Numbered from the stretch's first letter, positions 17,688 through 26,268 are shown. The stretch is 48,357 bases of DNA from Candidatus Nitrotoga sp. BS (GCF_927797785.1 NZ_CAKMLL010000045.1:1-48357), one strand, 5' to 3'. A program made the numbers and translations. The notes: generated by a model from the letters alone, not told the origin.

Positions 17688-18830
17688 ATGATGAGCAAAA
17701 TCGCGTTATTTTCAAATCTATTAATTCTGCTATTTAGCAGTCACACCTTCGCCGCAGCTAAACCGATTCCTGCCCCGCCTTCGTTGGAAGCTGACAGTTT
17801 TTATCTGGTCGATTTTAAAAGCGGTCGCGTGCTTGCAGAGAAAGACCCGGACAAGATCGTTGAACCGGCCAGCATCACCAAGCTGATGACCGCCTACCTG
17901 GTCGATAAAGCCCTCGCGGCTGGTGACATTAAACACAATGACCTGGTGACCATCAGTGAAACAGCCTGGCGCATGGGAGGCTCCAAAATGTTTGTCGAAA
18001 TAGGCAAACAGGTTCCCGTCGACGATTTGATGAAGGGCTTGGTCATCCAGTCCGGAAACGATGCCAGTGTCGCGTTGGCCGAGCATATCGCTGGCTCTGA
18101 AGCTGCCTTCGTAGGTTATATGAACCAACAGGCGCAGGTGCTGGGCATGACCAATACTCAATTTCAGAATGCAACTGGCTGGCCAGCCGAAGGACATTAC
18201 AGCACGGCTCGTGATATCGCCATATTAACCGCCGCAATTATTCGTGAATATCCAAACACTTATAAACTTTATCGCGAAAAAGAATACACCTATAAGGATA
18301 TCCGCCAATTTAATCGCAATCGCCTGCTCTGGCGCGACAACACGGTCGATGGCGTTAAAACGGGGCATACTGAAGCAGCCGGCTATTGCCTGGTGGCTTC
18401 TGCGCTGCAGGGTGATATGCGCTTGATTTCAGTCGTTCTAGGCGCGAGCTCCGATAACGCGCGTACCAACAGCAGTCAGTCATTGTTAAACTATGGTTTT
18501 CGATTTTTCGAAACCCATCGGTTGTATAAAGCCAACGCAGCATTGAAAACTGCACGCCTTTGGTATGGTGAACAAGAGCAGGTAGCCTTGGGCGTCGGCC
18601 GCGATATCCATATTACTATTCCGCGTGGGCGCTATAAGGAGCTCGTAGCATCGATGGAAATTGAAGGAAAAATTTCGGCACCCATCACCAAGGGCCAGAA
18701 ACTCGGTCAGGTCAAGATCAGCCTGGATAATGAAGTCATTGTTACCGAGACTATCGTCGCCACACAGGCAGTTGCCAAGGGTGGTTTTGTTTCACGAACG
18801 CTAGACAGTATCAAGCTCATGTTCAACTAG
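17688..18830 (+). CDS. dacA: D-alanyl-D-alanine carboxypeptidase (penicillin-binding protein 5/6 family)
   Basis: The 380-residue protein has a signal peptide (LLILLFSSHTFAAA) and the full S11 peptidase set: S62-I-T-K65 (PASITKLMTAY), S122-G-N124 (IQSGNDASV) and K224-T-G (DGVKTGHTEA). A C-terminal PBP5-type beta domain (about 285-360) precedes a short amphipathic tail (VSRTLDSIKLMFN) that would anchor it to the outer face of the inner membrane. It trims the terminal D-alanine from peptidoglycan stem peptides, limiting cross-linking. Two ATGs are adjacent; either could be used. A short gap separates it from the DUF1499 gene on the same strand. Confidence 0.93.
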   Translation: MMSKIALFSNLLILLFSSHTFAAAKPIPAPPSLEADSFYLVDFKSGRVLAEKDPDKIVEPASITKLMTAYLVDKALAAGDIKHNDLVTISETAWRMGGSKMFVEIGKQVPVDDLMKGLVIQSGNDASVALAEHIAGSEAAFVGYMNQQAQVLGMTNTQFQNATGWPAEGHYSTARDIAILTAAIIREYPNTYKLYREKEYTYKDIRQFNRNRLLWRDNTVDGVKTGHTEAAGYCLVASALQGDMRLISVVLGASSDNARTNSSQSLLNYGFRFFETHRLYKANAALKTARLWYGEQEQVALGVGRDIHITIPRGRYKELVASMEIEGKISAPITKGQKLGQVKISLDNEVIVTETIVATQAVAKGGFVSRTLDSIKLMFN

Positions 18831-18882
18831 GGGCGATGGTCGAAAAGTAACCATTGCGGCGCTCTGCAACGGAGATAACTTC

Positions 18883-19599
18883 ATGAATCATTTTCTTAGC
18901 ATTATCAGCTTCATTGCTGTTTTACTCGTTGCTTTGCCCGGTCCATTATATAAATACAACATTGTAGAACTAGGTACCGCGTTTGCTACCCTGCGTTACG
19001 GTGTTTACTTGGGGATAGCCGCTTTGGTGCTATTGCTAATCCAGGTTATTTTTCTAAGAAAAAACATCCGGTCTGCAGCTGCAGGAATATCGGCAATATT
19101 TGCCATTATTGCCGTTGGTTTGCCGCTTAGCATGATGAGCAAGGCAAAGTCAGTGCCACCCATCCATGACATCTCAACTGACTTGGTTAACCCGCCTGAA
19201 TTTGTTGCTATTGCCGCCCTCCGCGCCGACGCGCCTAATAAAGTAGAATATGCTGGTGAAGAAACAGCACAACAACAACGCAAGTCCTACCCTGACCTCT
19301 CCACGCAAAGTTATGCGAAAAGTGCTGACGTGTTATTTAGCACCGTACAAAACGCAGTGCATGAACTCGGCTGGGAGTTAGTTAACGCGGATAAATCACA
19401 AGGCATTATTGAAGCAACCGACTCCACATACTGGTTTGGATTTAAAGACGATGTTGTGATTCGAGTTCGCGCTGTTGGTGAAACGAGTGTTATGGACATT
19501 CGCAGTAAATCCAGGGTGGGTAAAAGTGACCTTGGTAAAAATGCCGAACGTATTCACGCACTCATTAAACACATTAATACTGCGCTAGCGACGAACTAG
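18883..19599 (+). CDS. DUF1499 family membrane protein
   Basis: The 238-residue protein has three N-terminal membrane segments: HFLSIISFIAVLLVALPGPL, GVYLGIAALVLLLIQVIFL and GISAIFAIIAVGLPLSMM. A C-terminal DUF1499 domain of about 120 residues follows (HDISTDLVNPPEF, TDSTYWFGFKDDVVIRVRA and SRVGKSDLGKNAERI). DUF1499 proteins are widespread in proteobacteria and have no established biochemical role. GGAG precedes the start (acggagataacttc). It lies 52 bases after dacA and may belong to the same unit, though no functional link is known. Confidence 0.82.
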   Translation: MNHFLSIISFIAVLLVALPGPLYKYNIVELGTAFATLRYGVYLGIAALVLLLIQVIFLRKNIRSAAAGISAIFAIIAVGLPLSMMSKAKSVPPIHDISTDLVNPPEFVAIAALRADAPNKVEYAGEETAQQQRKSYPDLSTQSYAKSADVLFSTVQNAVHELGWELVNADKSQGIIEATDSTYWFGFKDDVVIRVRAVGETSVMDIRSKSRVGKSDLGKNAERIHALIKHINTALATN

Positions 19600-19921
19600 A
19601 AGGTTATTTTAAAATATACAAAGAGGCGAGGTTTGTCGAAATGACACTATTATTCTAAGTTATTATTTTATAGATACAATTATACTTGAATCAATTGGCT
19701 GATTTTTTGATGAAATTCGTCACCACCATAAACTTCACAACGCAGAGTCGCCTCAGTGTTCAAGTTCTCTTGATTAGCAAAAAAATAAACTGGCTGACCC
19801 CTTATGTTCTTGTTATTGAGGACTGTCTGGCGACTTGGCCGAAAATAAAGCTCGAGCAGCCCGGCACGTAGACTGTGGTCTTGAGCATTGATTACGACAA
19901 GCCGGAACAAGGAGGAAGCCT
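19600..19921. other. AT-rich interval without a recognised gene
   Basis: About 320 bases. Open frames exist on both strands, one of about 76 codons with a TTG start on the minus strand, but they lack recognisable motifs and compete with the expected promoter of the downstream ATPase gene. The AAGGAGG box directly before 19922 belongs to that gene. Confidence 0.4.
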
Positions 19922-20791
19922 ATGAGCTCCGATGATATCAAGCGATTGGTCGCGCGCGCCGAGCATCTCATGTCGCTTTTTGAAGCGATACTGCCACCAG
20001 CGCCTCCAACGCCCGACTGGAGTGCGCTGGCCCAGCGCTGGCGCACGCATCAAAGCCGCGGCTGGCTGGCGCCGCTGCACGTTTTGCAACCCATTCACCT
20101 CTCTGATCTGAAAGATATCGACGACCAGAAAAAGCGCGTGGATGACAACACGCGCCAGTTCGTATGTGGCCAGCGCGCCAATAATGTATTGCTGACCGGC
20201 GCGCGCGGCACGGGTAAGAGTTCCATCGTCAGGGCTATGCTGACGGAATACTCGGCTAAAGGTCTGCGTGTAATCGAGGTCGACAAAGCCGATCTCGTCG
20301 ATTTGCCGCACATTGTCGATCTAGTGCAAGAGCGCTCCGAACGTTTCATCATCTACTGCGATGATCTAAGCTTTGAAAACGGTGAGCCTGGTTACAAAGC
20401 GCTCAAAACAGTGCTCGATGGCAGCTTCGCTGCTGTACCGGATAATGTGCTGATTTATGCTACCAGCAATCGCCGCCACCTTATGCCGGAGTACTTCTCC
20501 GAGAACTTGCAGACCGCGCACGGCGACGAAGGTGAGCTGCATCCCGAGGAAGCTGTAGAAGAGAAAGTTTCGTTATCGGATCGTTTCGGCCTGTGGGTGT
20601 CATTTTACAGCTTTAATCAGGAAGCCTATCTGCAGATCGTGCGACACTGGCTGAGTGTCTTCGGCGTCGATCTCAAGGACTGGGACGACTTGATCCGGCG
20701 TGAAGCACTGCAGTGGTCGATGATGCGCGCGTCGCGCAGCGGGCGCGTGGCCTGGCAGTTCGCACGCGATTATTCTGGAAAAGCCCGGTAG
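19922..20791 (+). CDS. DUF815 family AAA-like ATPase
   Basis: The 289-residue protein is a DUF815 P-loop ATPase. The Walker A loop is LLTGARGTGKSSIVRAML (about residues 88-105). The Walker B/sensor region follows as FIIYCDDLSFE (about 142-152), with VLDGSFAAVPDNVLIYATSN and RRHLMPEYFSEN (about 165-195) as the family signature. The N-terminal 60 residues are a proline- and alanine-rich adaptor. DUF815 proteins are compact AAA+ ATPases of unknown substrate. AAGGAGG lies seven bases before the ATG, a strong ribosome-binding site. Its stop is followed within ten bases by the best preserved copy of the dispersed repeat. Confidence 0.85.
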   Translation: MSSDDIKRLVARAEHLMSLFEAILPPAPPTPDWSALAQRWRTHQSRGWLAPLHVLQPIHLSDLKDIDDQKKRVDDNTRQFVCGQRANNVLLTGARGTGKSSIVRAMLTEYSAKGLRVIEVDKADLVDLPHIVDLVQERSERFIIYCDDLSFENGEPGYKALKTVLDGSFAAVPDNVLIYATSNRRHLMPEYFSENLQTAHGDEGELHPEEAVEEKVSLSDRFGLWVSFYSFNQEAYLQIVRHWLSVFGVDLKDWDDLIRREALQWSMMRASRSGRVAWQFARDYSGKAR

Positions 20792-20801
20792 CTCGGCAGG
20801 T

Positions 20802-20987
20802 TTGGACTGAATGAAATGAAGCCCAACCTCACAGGCGCTTGATAAACAGATGCGTTGTCAACGTGCCGATGCAACGTGAGACACAGAAGGCCGGGTTCTC
20901 GCGGCGACTGACAAAAGACAAGTACATTCGCGCCTGTCACCAGGCCAAGTGTGAGTGGGATGTTGGGCTTCATTTTATTCAGTCCAA
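20802..20987 (-). repeat. Dispersed intergenic repeat, copy B (best preserved, with terminal inverted repeats)
   Basis: This 186-bp element is bounded by 26-bp inverted repeats, 20802-20827 and 20962-20987, that differ at one position. Their shared core is AAATGAAGCCCAAC. The interior, read on the minus strand, matches copies at 2009-2142, 28959-29087 and 33692-33848. A frame with MKPN and LVTGANVLVFCQSPRE can be read in this copy but is broken in copies A and C, so I treat the element as non-coding. It resembles a MITE or large palindromic repeat. Between it and 21250 I see nothing I can name. Confidence 0.75.
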
Positions 20988-21250
20988 CCTTGTATAATCA
21001 AAATCATTCTAATTCTGGTTGAAATCACCTGTAGAGTCAGAGTTTCACTGGGGAAGCCGTCCCAACCTGAAGACAGACCTCATCGTCTGAGCTTGTCGGT
21101 AGATTGGCTCCCCACCTTATTCGCCAATACCGCAAAGTATCCCAGGCTTTGAGCCTGTATTCGCAAGGATGGAAGGTGCTTATTCAGGGTCAGGGAACCA
21201 GTGCTACCGGGCTCATGGAAGTTATTTTTTTGAAAATGAAAGTGTAAAGG

Positions 21251-21829
21251 ATGAAATTAACTTTTTTATTTTTAGCAAGTTTTGGATTGGTTGGGGCATC
21301 AGGCCAGGTTGTAGCACAAACCTATAACTGTAAAAGCCAATCCGGACAAATTTCTTATTCAAACTCTCCTTGCACCGATAAAAATTCCACGGTGAAGATC
21401 ATGAAACCATTTCCTACAGATCAAACTGTATCTGTACAAACATCGAGCAATGCTCAACCTCCACCTTATTCGCGGTATTTAGACGCAAAAGTAGATGAAG
21501 CTATTGGCACCAAAGATTATCGTTTAGCTAGGCAACTTGCATTGACATCAGATCATTGGAGAAAAATTAGAGAGGCTGAAAAAAATGATGCGGCAGTCAA
21601 TATGGGAAAAACACCTGCAGATATCCTATTCGAGAAATCTAAAACAGAAGAGTGCGTGAGCGCTAGACGGAGCCATGAGCTAGCAGCTGGTTCACATAGG
21701 GATAGTAACGATGCTTTTATCGAAGCTAAAAGAATATCTATGTATTCTGCATGTGGAATGCCTGAGCCAGCCAGGCCGAATATACTTATTAATCAGACTG
21801 GTATAAATAAATATAGAATCAATCGGTAG
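21251..21829 (+). CDS. DUF4124 domain exported protein
   Basis: The 192-residue protein has a clear signal peptide (LTFLFLASFGLVGASGQVVAQ) followed by a DUF4124 domain (YNCKSQSGQISYSNSPC, about 24-40) with its paired cysteines. The middle is a helical, lysine/glutamate-rich region, and further cysteines occur in EECVSARR and YSACGMP. DUF4124 domains are common in secreted gamma- and betaproteobacterial proteins and have no known activity. AAAGG touches the ATG directly, an atypically close ribosome-binding site. The gene is visibly more AT-rich than its neighbours and may be a transferred gene. Confidence 0.7.
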   Translation: MKLTFLFLASFGLVGASGQVVAQTYNCKSQSGQISYSNSPCTDKNSTVKIMKPFPTDQTVSVQTSSNAQPPPYSRYLDAKVDEAIGTKDYRLARQLALTSDHWRKIREAEKNDAAVNMGKTPADILFEKSKTEECVSARRSHELAAGSHRDSNDAFIEAKRISMYSACGMPEPARPNILINQTGINKYRINR

Positions 21830-21877
21830 GCAGTACAATATCTCACTCACGCCTGGCCTTGATGGCAGCCCGAGTAG

Positions 21878-21897
21878 GGCGCAATCGTTATTGCGCC
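21878..21897. repeat. Hairpin GGCGCAAT-CGTT-ATTGCGCC
   Basis: A perfect 8-bp stem with a four-base loop, 49 bases after the DUF4124 gene. It is directly followed by GAATGAAATGAA, which matches part of the terminal repeat of the dispersed element. It may act as a transcription end or be a further relic of the repeat family. Confidence 0.45.
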
Positions 21898-21986
21898 GAA
21901 TGAAATGAAATATGCAGGAATGGGTGATTTGTAGAAAATAAAGAGGCCAGGTTCAAATTAAATTGTCGGAAGGCCTCTCGTAACCC

Positions 21987-22388
21987 TTAGCCCCACGGGT
22001 TGATGACTTCTAATCCGGGGTAGTCGAAATCTTTTTGGTTGCGCGTGACCAGGCGTAGTTCATGATGCAGAGCGGTCTGCGTCCAGCATGCTGGGCATAG
22101 GCCGTCCCATCTTTGCAATCAGTCTGCCCCAGCGGTCTGCCACCTGAATATTTATGGGTAGTACTCTGGTTTCGAACCAGCCAGCCAAGTCGTGTTCGAG
22201 CCACAGGCGGCGCTTTTCGCGGCGCGCGTCGTCCGGCATTTGTTCAACACCTTTGCGGATTTCTTCCAAGGTCAATACGCTGATGTGCAGGGCTTCGGAA
22301 GGGATGTTTCGAACCACGCCAAGACTGCTTTGGCGAGCTTGGGGCGCACCAATTCCGAAATGATGTTGGTGTCGAGTAGATAACTCAT
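21987..22388 (-). pseudogene. vapC: Frameshifted VapC-type PIN-domain toxin
   Basis: Three reading frames, taken in turn, give a VapC toxin. From the ATG at 22388 the frame reads MSYLLDTNIISELVRPKLAK and then AVLAWFE. A second frame carries IPSEALHISVLTLEEIRKG through GRLIAKMGRPMPS. The original frame resumes with ALHHELRLVTRNQKDFDYPG and LEVINPWG, then stop. The PIN Asp (DTN), Glu (EEIRKG) and C-terminal LVTRN motifs are all readable. Lesions are consistent with a one-base loss near 22315 and a loss of about eight bases near 22085. VapC cleaves RNA; this copy should be inactive. Its start overlaps the remnant antitoxin stop (ATGA). Confidence 0.8.
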
Positions 22389-22456
22389 AGCTTTATTTTG
22401 CGTGTGAGAGTTTGCTCGCGCGTAATTTCAAGATCGCTGCCCGCGAGCGGCAACAT
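22385..22456 (-). pseudogene. vapB: 3-prime remnant of a vapB antitoxin gene
   Basis: The last 23 codons of an antitoxin-like gene remain: GSDLEITREQTLTRKIKL then stop, overlapping the vapC ATG by four bases as expected for a vapBC pair. The upstream part, which would encode the DNA-binding domain, is missing, and an in-frame stop lies just before the remnant. The stop codon of higA lies seven bases away, so the higBA module appears to have replaced the 5-prime half of this gene. Confidence 0.5.
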
Positions 22457-22462
22457 CGAGAA

Positions 22463-22768
22463 TCAAGCCGATACCTGGTTGTCGGTGAGGCATTGGATAT
22501 TCAACAGCACATCGTGAAGTTTATCCGCAGCCTGCCATAGATCGTGTCTCGATTGCATGTCCACCCACAACTGAGCGCCATTACCTAGCAATGCACCCAG
22601 ACGTAGCGCCATTTCCGGGGAGATGCCGCTACGCTCTGCCAGTAGCGCATGCAGGGTTTGGCGCGAGACTCCAAGATTGCGAGCAAAGGCGCTTACAGAC
22701 ATTCCCAAGTCTGGCAGAACGTCTTCGCGCAAGATCGCGCCGGGGTGCGTTGGTTTACGTGTCCGCAT
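22463..22768 (-). CDS. higA: HigA-family antitoxin
   Basis: The 101-residue protein opens with RKPTHPGAILREDVLPDLGM, the hallmark of HigA/VapI antitoxins, and contains an XRE-type helix-turn-helix (MSVSAFARNLGVSRQTLHAL, about 23-43). A C-terminal helix follows (AQLWVDMQSRHDLWQA). It binds HigB and represses its own operon. The toxin gene precedes it by nine bases, the usual higBA order. A GGAGAGG box precedes the ATG. No lesion is visible. Confidence 0.9.
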   Translation of the reverse strand: MRTRKPTHPGAILREDVLPDLGMSVSAFARNLGVSRQTLHALLAERSGISPEMALRLGALLGNGAQLWVDMQSRHDLWQAADKLHDVLLNIQCLTDNQVSA

Positions 22769-22777
22769 ATGCCTCTC

Positions 22778-23053
22778 CTAGTGATAGTTTTCCAAATTGA
22801 TCCGTAGCGCATTCTCGCCTTCCCATTCGAATGTAATACACCACGGCCCATTTACATGCACGCTGTATCGCTTGGGCTTGCCCTGTAAGAGATGAAAGTC
22901 GAAGCCCGGAAGATTCAACACGTCCGGTTTTTTGGCGGTGTTGATAGCATCCAGTCGCCGCAATGCGCGTCCCGCCAAGGCTTGCTGCACCTTAGCGCTC
23001 TTACCTTTCTCGAAAAGCTCTTCCAGTCCCTTGTGCATGAACGATTCAATCAT
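22778..23053 (-). CDS. higB: HigB/RelE-type toxin
   Basis: The 91-residue protein starts at the internal ATG 23053 (MIESFMHKGLEELFEKG), which matches the family start; a longer frame upstream is not family-like. Readable motifs are AKVQQALAGRALRRLDAINTA, LNLPGFDFHLLQGKPKRYSV and WCITFEWEGENALRINLENYH, the last holding the conserved C-terminal strand and His. HigB cleaves mRNA in the ribosomal A site. The antitoxin gene follows directly. The module looks intact, unlike both neighbouring toxin-antitoxin pairs. Confidence 0.9.
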   Translation of the reverse strand: MIESFMHKGLEELFEKGKSAKVQQALAGRALRRLDAINTAKKPDVLNLPGFDFHLLQGKPKRYSVHVNGPWCITFEWEGENALRINLENYH

Positions 23054-23137
23054 GAGACAAACTGTAAAGCATTCATTTACACAAGTAAAGCACGGCGGTG
23101 CGTGGGGATAAGTGCTCCGTGGCTGTATAGCCAAGCG

Positions 23138-23311
23138 CTAGCTTGGTTTCTTGATTATGGATTTTGCTAGGTTATCGTTGATTTCGTTGTGACGAGGGAC
23201 GGGTTGGGATTATTTGCTCTGCTGGTTGGTGTACCTGTCATGCCGATCGCCGTGACAGATGAGAATGCATCCCATATCTTCAAGCGCCTTGACCAAGTCA
23301 CGCCTTTTCAT
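23138..23311 (-). pseudogene. hicA: Frameshifted HicA-type toxin
   Basis: The gene begins with ATG at 23311, immediately after the hicB stop. It reads MKRRDLVKALEDMGCILICH and then GDRHDRYTNQQSK before a stop. In another frame it continues PVPRHNEINDNLAKSIIKK with a stop at 23138. Together these give a normal-length HicA with the dsRBD-like fold, including the position where the catalytic His sits (CHGDRHDRYTN). The lesion lies near 23210. An intact HicA would be an mRNA interferase neutralised by HicB; this one should be inactive. Confidence 0.7.
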
Positions 23312-23503
23312 TTATGCAACCATCAGCTCTTCAACCTTGTGAATATATGGCACATGCCCCGATTCCAGATCATTCAGCAAGTCCTTCAGATTTTCGGCAA
23401 GCTCTTCCTTATGCATTCCCTGAGTTTGGTAGTCTGGGTATTCATTCAGAAAGCCGACAAAGAACTCGCCGTCCTGCCAAAATGTAAATTTAAATGTTCG
23501 CAT
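23312..23503 (-). CDS. hicB: HicB-type antitoxin
   Basis: The protein of about 63 residues, from an internal ATG (MRTFKFTFWQDGEFFVGFLN), has the HicB pseudo-RNase-H fold with EYPDYQTQGMHKEELAENLK and DLLNDLESGHVPYI. An AAGGAGA box precedes this ATG, so the longer TTG-started frame is not used. It would neutralise HicA, whose frameshifted gene starts at the next base. The order hicB then hicA is the reverse of many systems but occurs. It may persist only as an antitoxin or regulator without a toxin. Confidence 0.75.
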   Translation of the reverse strand: MRTFKFTFWQDGEFFVGFLNEYPDYQTQGMHKEELAENLKDLLNDLESGHVPYIHKVEELMVA

Positions 23504-23632
23504 AATCAATCTCCTTATGACGGCAATATTAAGCGCTTTTTCGTCAAAAGCAAGGATGGGTTGCAATGTTGTTTTATTGAACAAACCACCGGTATCAACG
23601 TTTGCTCATATATATCCTCATGCGCCATGAAA

Positions 23633-23664
23633 AATCCCCCTTTGTTTCAGCACAAAGGGGGATT
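23633..23664 (-). terminator. Intrinsic terminator of the glycolate/aminotransferase operon
   Basis: AATCCCCCTTTGT (23633-23645) pairs perfectly with ACAAAGGGGGATT (23652-23664) around a six-base loop. On the minus strand the stem runs into TTTTTC, giving a textbook terminator 128 bases past the end of the aminotransferase gene. On the plus strand it lacks a T-run. Confidence 0.85.
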
Positions 23665-23792
23665 CCGGAAAGCCAATATTACGGCATTTACTGATTAAAA
23701 ATGCCTGTGACACCTCATGACTACTCACTCACATCACAATTATGATATTTGTGGCCTTCAATACCCTTTGAGAACCACATAAACTAAATAAA

Positions 23793-24974
23793 TCAGCCTG
23801 CCAATACTTTTTGCGCTGCAGCGACTGCCACGCCATGCTGAACCGGTGCCTTCATTCTGCCTAACACGTCATCCAGCGCACCGAGACATACCAAAATATT
23901 GCTCTGATTGCTGGCGTAACCCATCAACCCTATGCGCCACACTTTGCCGGCCATTACACCCAGACCCGCACCAATTTCAAGTTGATAATCGTTTAGCAGA
24001 GTGGAGCGCACAGCGGCATCGTCCACGCCATCTGGAATAGTAAGTGCATTCAGCTGTGGCAGACGCTCAGATTCTGGCACCACAAACTTCAATCCCATCG
24101 CTTCCAGACCGGCGCGCAGGGCAAGATGGTTTTTCGTGTGGCGAGCCCATGAATTTTCCAGGCCTTCTTCTTGTAACATCACCAATGATTCATGCAGGCC
24201 ATAAAGCGCGTTGATCGGCGCGGTGTGATGGTAAGCACGTTTTGTTGAACCGCCCCAATAGCTCATGACCAAATTCAAATCCATGAACCAGCTTTGCACT
24301 TTGCTCTTGCGGTTCTTGATTTTCTCAAGTGCGCGTGCGCTGAAGCTGACTGGTGAAAGCCCGGGCGTACAGGAGAGGCATTTTTGCGTGCCGGAATAAA
24401 TAGCGTCAATTTCCCATTCGTCAACCTTGAGTGGCGAGCCGGCGAGTGAGGTGACTGCGTCCACGATGACCAAACAATCATGTTTGTGAGCAAGCGCCGT
24501 CAAGGTTTTGGCGTCGGACATAGCGCCAGTAGATGTTTCTGCGTGCACAAACGCAACGATCTTGGCGTCAGGATTAGCTTTGAGTGCTTCTTCCAGTTTT
24601 TGTGGGTCAACTGCGCGTCCCCAATCATCCTGCACCATTACTGCAATACCACCGCAACGTTCAACGTTTTCCTTCATACGTCCACCAAAAACACCGTTCT
24701 GACATACGATGACTTTGTCGCCGGGTTCGACCAAGTTGACGAAACAGGTTTCCATTCCGGCCGAGCCTGGGGCGGAAACGGGCATAGTCAATTCATTTTT
24801 AGTCTGGAAAGCGTACTTTAACAGCTCTTTCATTTCGTCCATCATGGAGACGAACATTGGATCAAGATGGCCGATAGTGGGGCGCGACAAGGCCTCCAAT
24901 ATACGCGGGCTGACATCCGAAGGGCCTGGGCCCATTAAGATTCGTTGCGGGGGGTGGAACGATTTTATTGCCAT
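23793..24974 (-). CDS. Serine-glyoxylate / alanine-glyoxylate aminotransferase
   Basis: The 393-residue PLP enzyme is a class V aminotransferase. The start RILMGPGPSDVSPRILEAL and the PLP-lysine motif YSGTQKCLSCTPG (K198) identify the serine-glyoxylate/alanine-glyoxylate group; VIVDAVTSLAGS supplies the Asp that contacts the pyridine ring. It converts glyoxylate to glycine using serine or alanine as amino donor. Glyoxylate comes from the GlcDEF complex encoded just upstream, so the four genes form a glycolate-to-glycine route as in photorespiration. It starts 43 bases after glcF with AAGGAGA eight bases before the ATG. A strong terminator follows. Confidence 0.9.
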   Translation of the reverse strand: MAIKSFHPPQRILMGPGPSDVSPRILEALSRPTIGHLDPMFVSMMDEMKELLKYAFQTKNELTMPVSAPGSAGMETCFVNLVEPGDKVIVCQNGVFGGRMKENVERCGGIAVMVQDDWGRAVDPQKLEEALKANPDAKIVAFVHAETSTGAMSDAKTLTALAHKHDCLVIVDAVTSLAGSPLKVDEWEIDAIYSGTQKCLSCTPGLSPVSFSARALEKIKNRKSKVQSWFMDLNLVMSYWGGSTKRAYHHTAPINALYGLHESLVMLQEEGLENSWARHTKNHLALRAGLEAMGLKFVVPESERLPQLNALTIPDGVDDAAVRSTLLNDYQLEIGAGLGVMAGKVWRIGLMGYASNQSNILVCLGALDDVLGRMKAPVQHGVAVAAAQKVLAG

Positions 24975-25017
24975 ACTCTTTCTCCTTGAGGGTTACGATT
25001 CATTTAATTGCGACATT

Positions 25018-26268
25018 TTAACTTTTTTCACTGCTGTCAGTCGGCCCTTGTTGAGAAAATGGTTGCAATAGCTCAATCCAATGTTTCACCGGTAAACGGG
25101 CTGCACTTTCCAAATGTAGCTGGCAGCCGATGTTGGCGGTGGCGATAACCTCGGCTGCGCCCTGTTGCAGCGCACCCAATTTATTCTCCAATAGCTGCTG
25201 CGACAGCACTGGTTGCATCAGGGTATATGTGCCTGCGGCACCACAGCACAAATGGCTGCCAGCAACTGGTGTCAGCGTGTAACCGCAGTTTTGCAGGATC
25301 TTTTCAACAACGCCAGACAGCTTTTGCCCATGCTGCAAGGTGCAAGATGACTGATAAGCGACGCGCACACCTTTGCCGACATCGGTCAAGGCACTCAAAT
25401 CTTCGCGAATCAGGATTTCGCTCAAGTCGCGTGTCAGTTCGCTGATGCGTGCTGCCTTCGCGGCATAGTCTGGATCGTGTTTCAACGTTGCACCGTATTC
25501 TTTCACCATCAGGCCGCAGCCACTGGCGCTCATTACGATAGCCTCTGCACCTTGCTCAATATATGGCCACCAGGCATCAATATTGCGGCGCATCATGTCA
25601 TGCGCCCCATTAATATCAGCCAGGTGCTGGTTCAGGGCACCACAGCAGCCAACTTTGGGGGCGCTGATTAAAGATATACCCAGTTTATCCAGCACACGGG
25701 CAGCAGCAGTGTTGGTGTTCGGCGCACTCAGCGATTGCACACAACCTTCCAATATCAGCATGCTACGCGGATGAATCTCAGACGGGCGAGCTGACTGTGC
25801 CCGTCGTTGAGGCGGGATTTTACGTTGCAAAGAGCGCGGTAAAAATGGGCGCACCACGCGGCTGATGCCAAGCACCAGCGCAAAACGCTTGGGATATGGC
25901 AGCACTGCCAGCAGACTGCGTCGCACAATTTTCTGCCACAACGGACGCGGTGCGCGCTCCTCAATGACCTGCCTCCCTATATCAATCAAACGGCCATATT
26001 GCACCCCGGAAGGACAGGTTGTTTCGCAGGCGCGGCAGGTCAGGCAACGGTCCAGATGCAGTTGCGTCTTCTCGCTGGATTGATTGCCTTCCAGCATTTC
26101 TTTGATCAGATAAATACGGCCACGTGGCCCATCCAGTTCGTTGCCGAGCAATTGATAGGTGGGACAGGTGGCGTTGCAAAATCCGCAGTGCACGCAAGAA
26201 CGCAGGATCGCATTGGCTTCGGCAATGTCGGGATTAACAAGGCGTTCAGGAGAAATGGCAGTTTGCAT
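25018..26268 (-). CDS. glcF: Glycolate oxidase iron-sulfur subunit
   Basis: The 416-residue protein has two 4Fe-4S motifs near the N-terminus (C25VHCGFCNATCP and CLTCRACETTCPSG). Two CCG-type domains follow, visible as PKVGCCGALNQH and GSHLCCGAAGTY, which bind the catalytic iron-sulfur unit or haterodisulfide-type centre in this superfamily. It transfers electrons from the flavin subunits of glycolate dehydrogenase to the quinone pool at the membrane. The gene lies five bases after glcE. Full length and intact. Confidence 0.94.
   Translation of the reverse strand: MQTAISPERLVNPDIAEANAILRSCVHCGFCNATCPTYQLLGNELDGPRGRIYLIKEMLEGNQSSEKTQLHLDRCLTCRACETTCPSGVQYGRLIDIGRQVIEERAPRPLWQKIVRRSLLAVLPYPKRFALVLGISRVVRPFLPRSLQRKIPPQRRAQSARPSEIHPRSMLILEGCVQSLSAPNTNTAAARVLDKLGISLISAPKVGCCGALNQHLADINGAHDMMRRNIDAWWPYIEQGAEAIVMSASGCGLMVKEYGATLKHDPDYAAKAARISELTRDLSEILIREDLSALTDVGKGVRVAYQSSCTLQHGQKLSGVVEKILQNCGYTLTPVAGSHLCCGAAGTYTLMQPVLSQQLLENKLGALQQGAAEVIATANIGCQLHLESAARLPVKHWIELLQPFSQQGPTDSSEKS

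Noticed and set aside
19680-19910. A 76-codon minus-strand frame between the DUF1499 and DUF815 genes.
   Set aside because: It needs a TTG start without a ribosome-binding site, shows no recognisable domain and occupies the likely promoter of the DUF815 gene.
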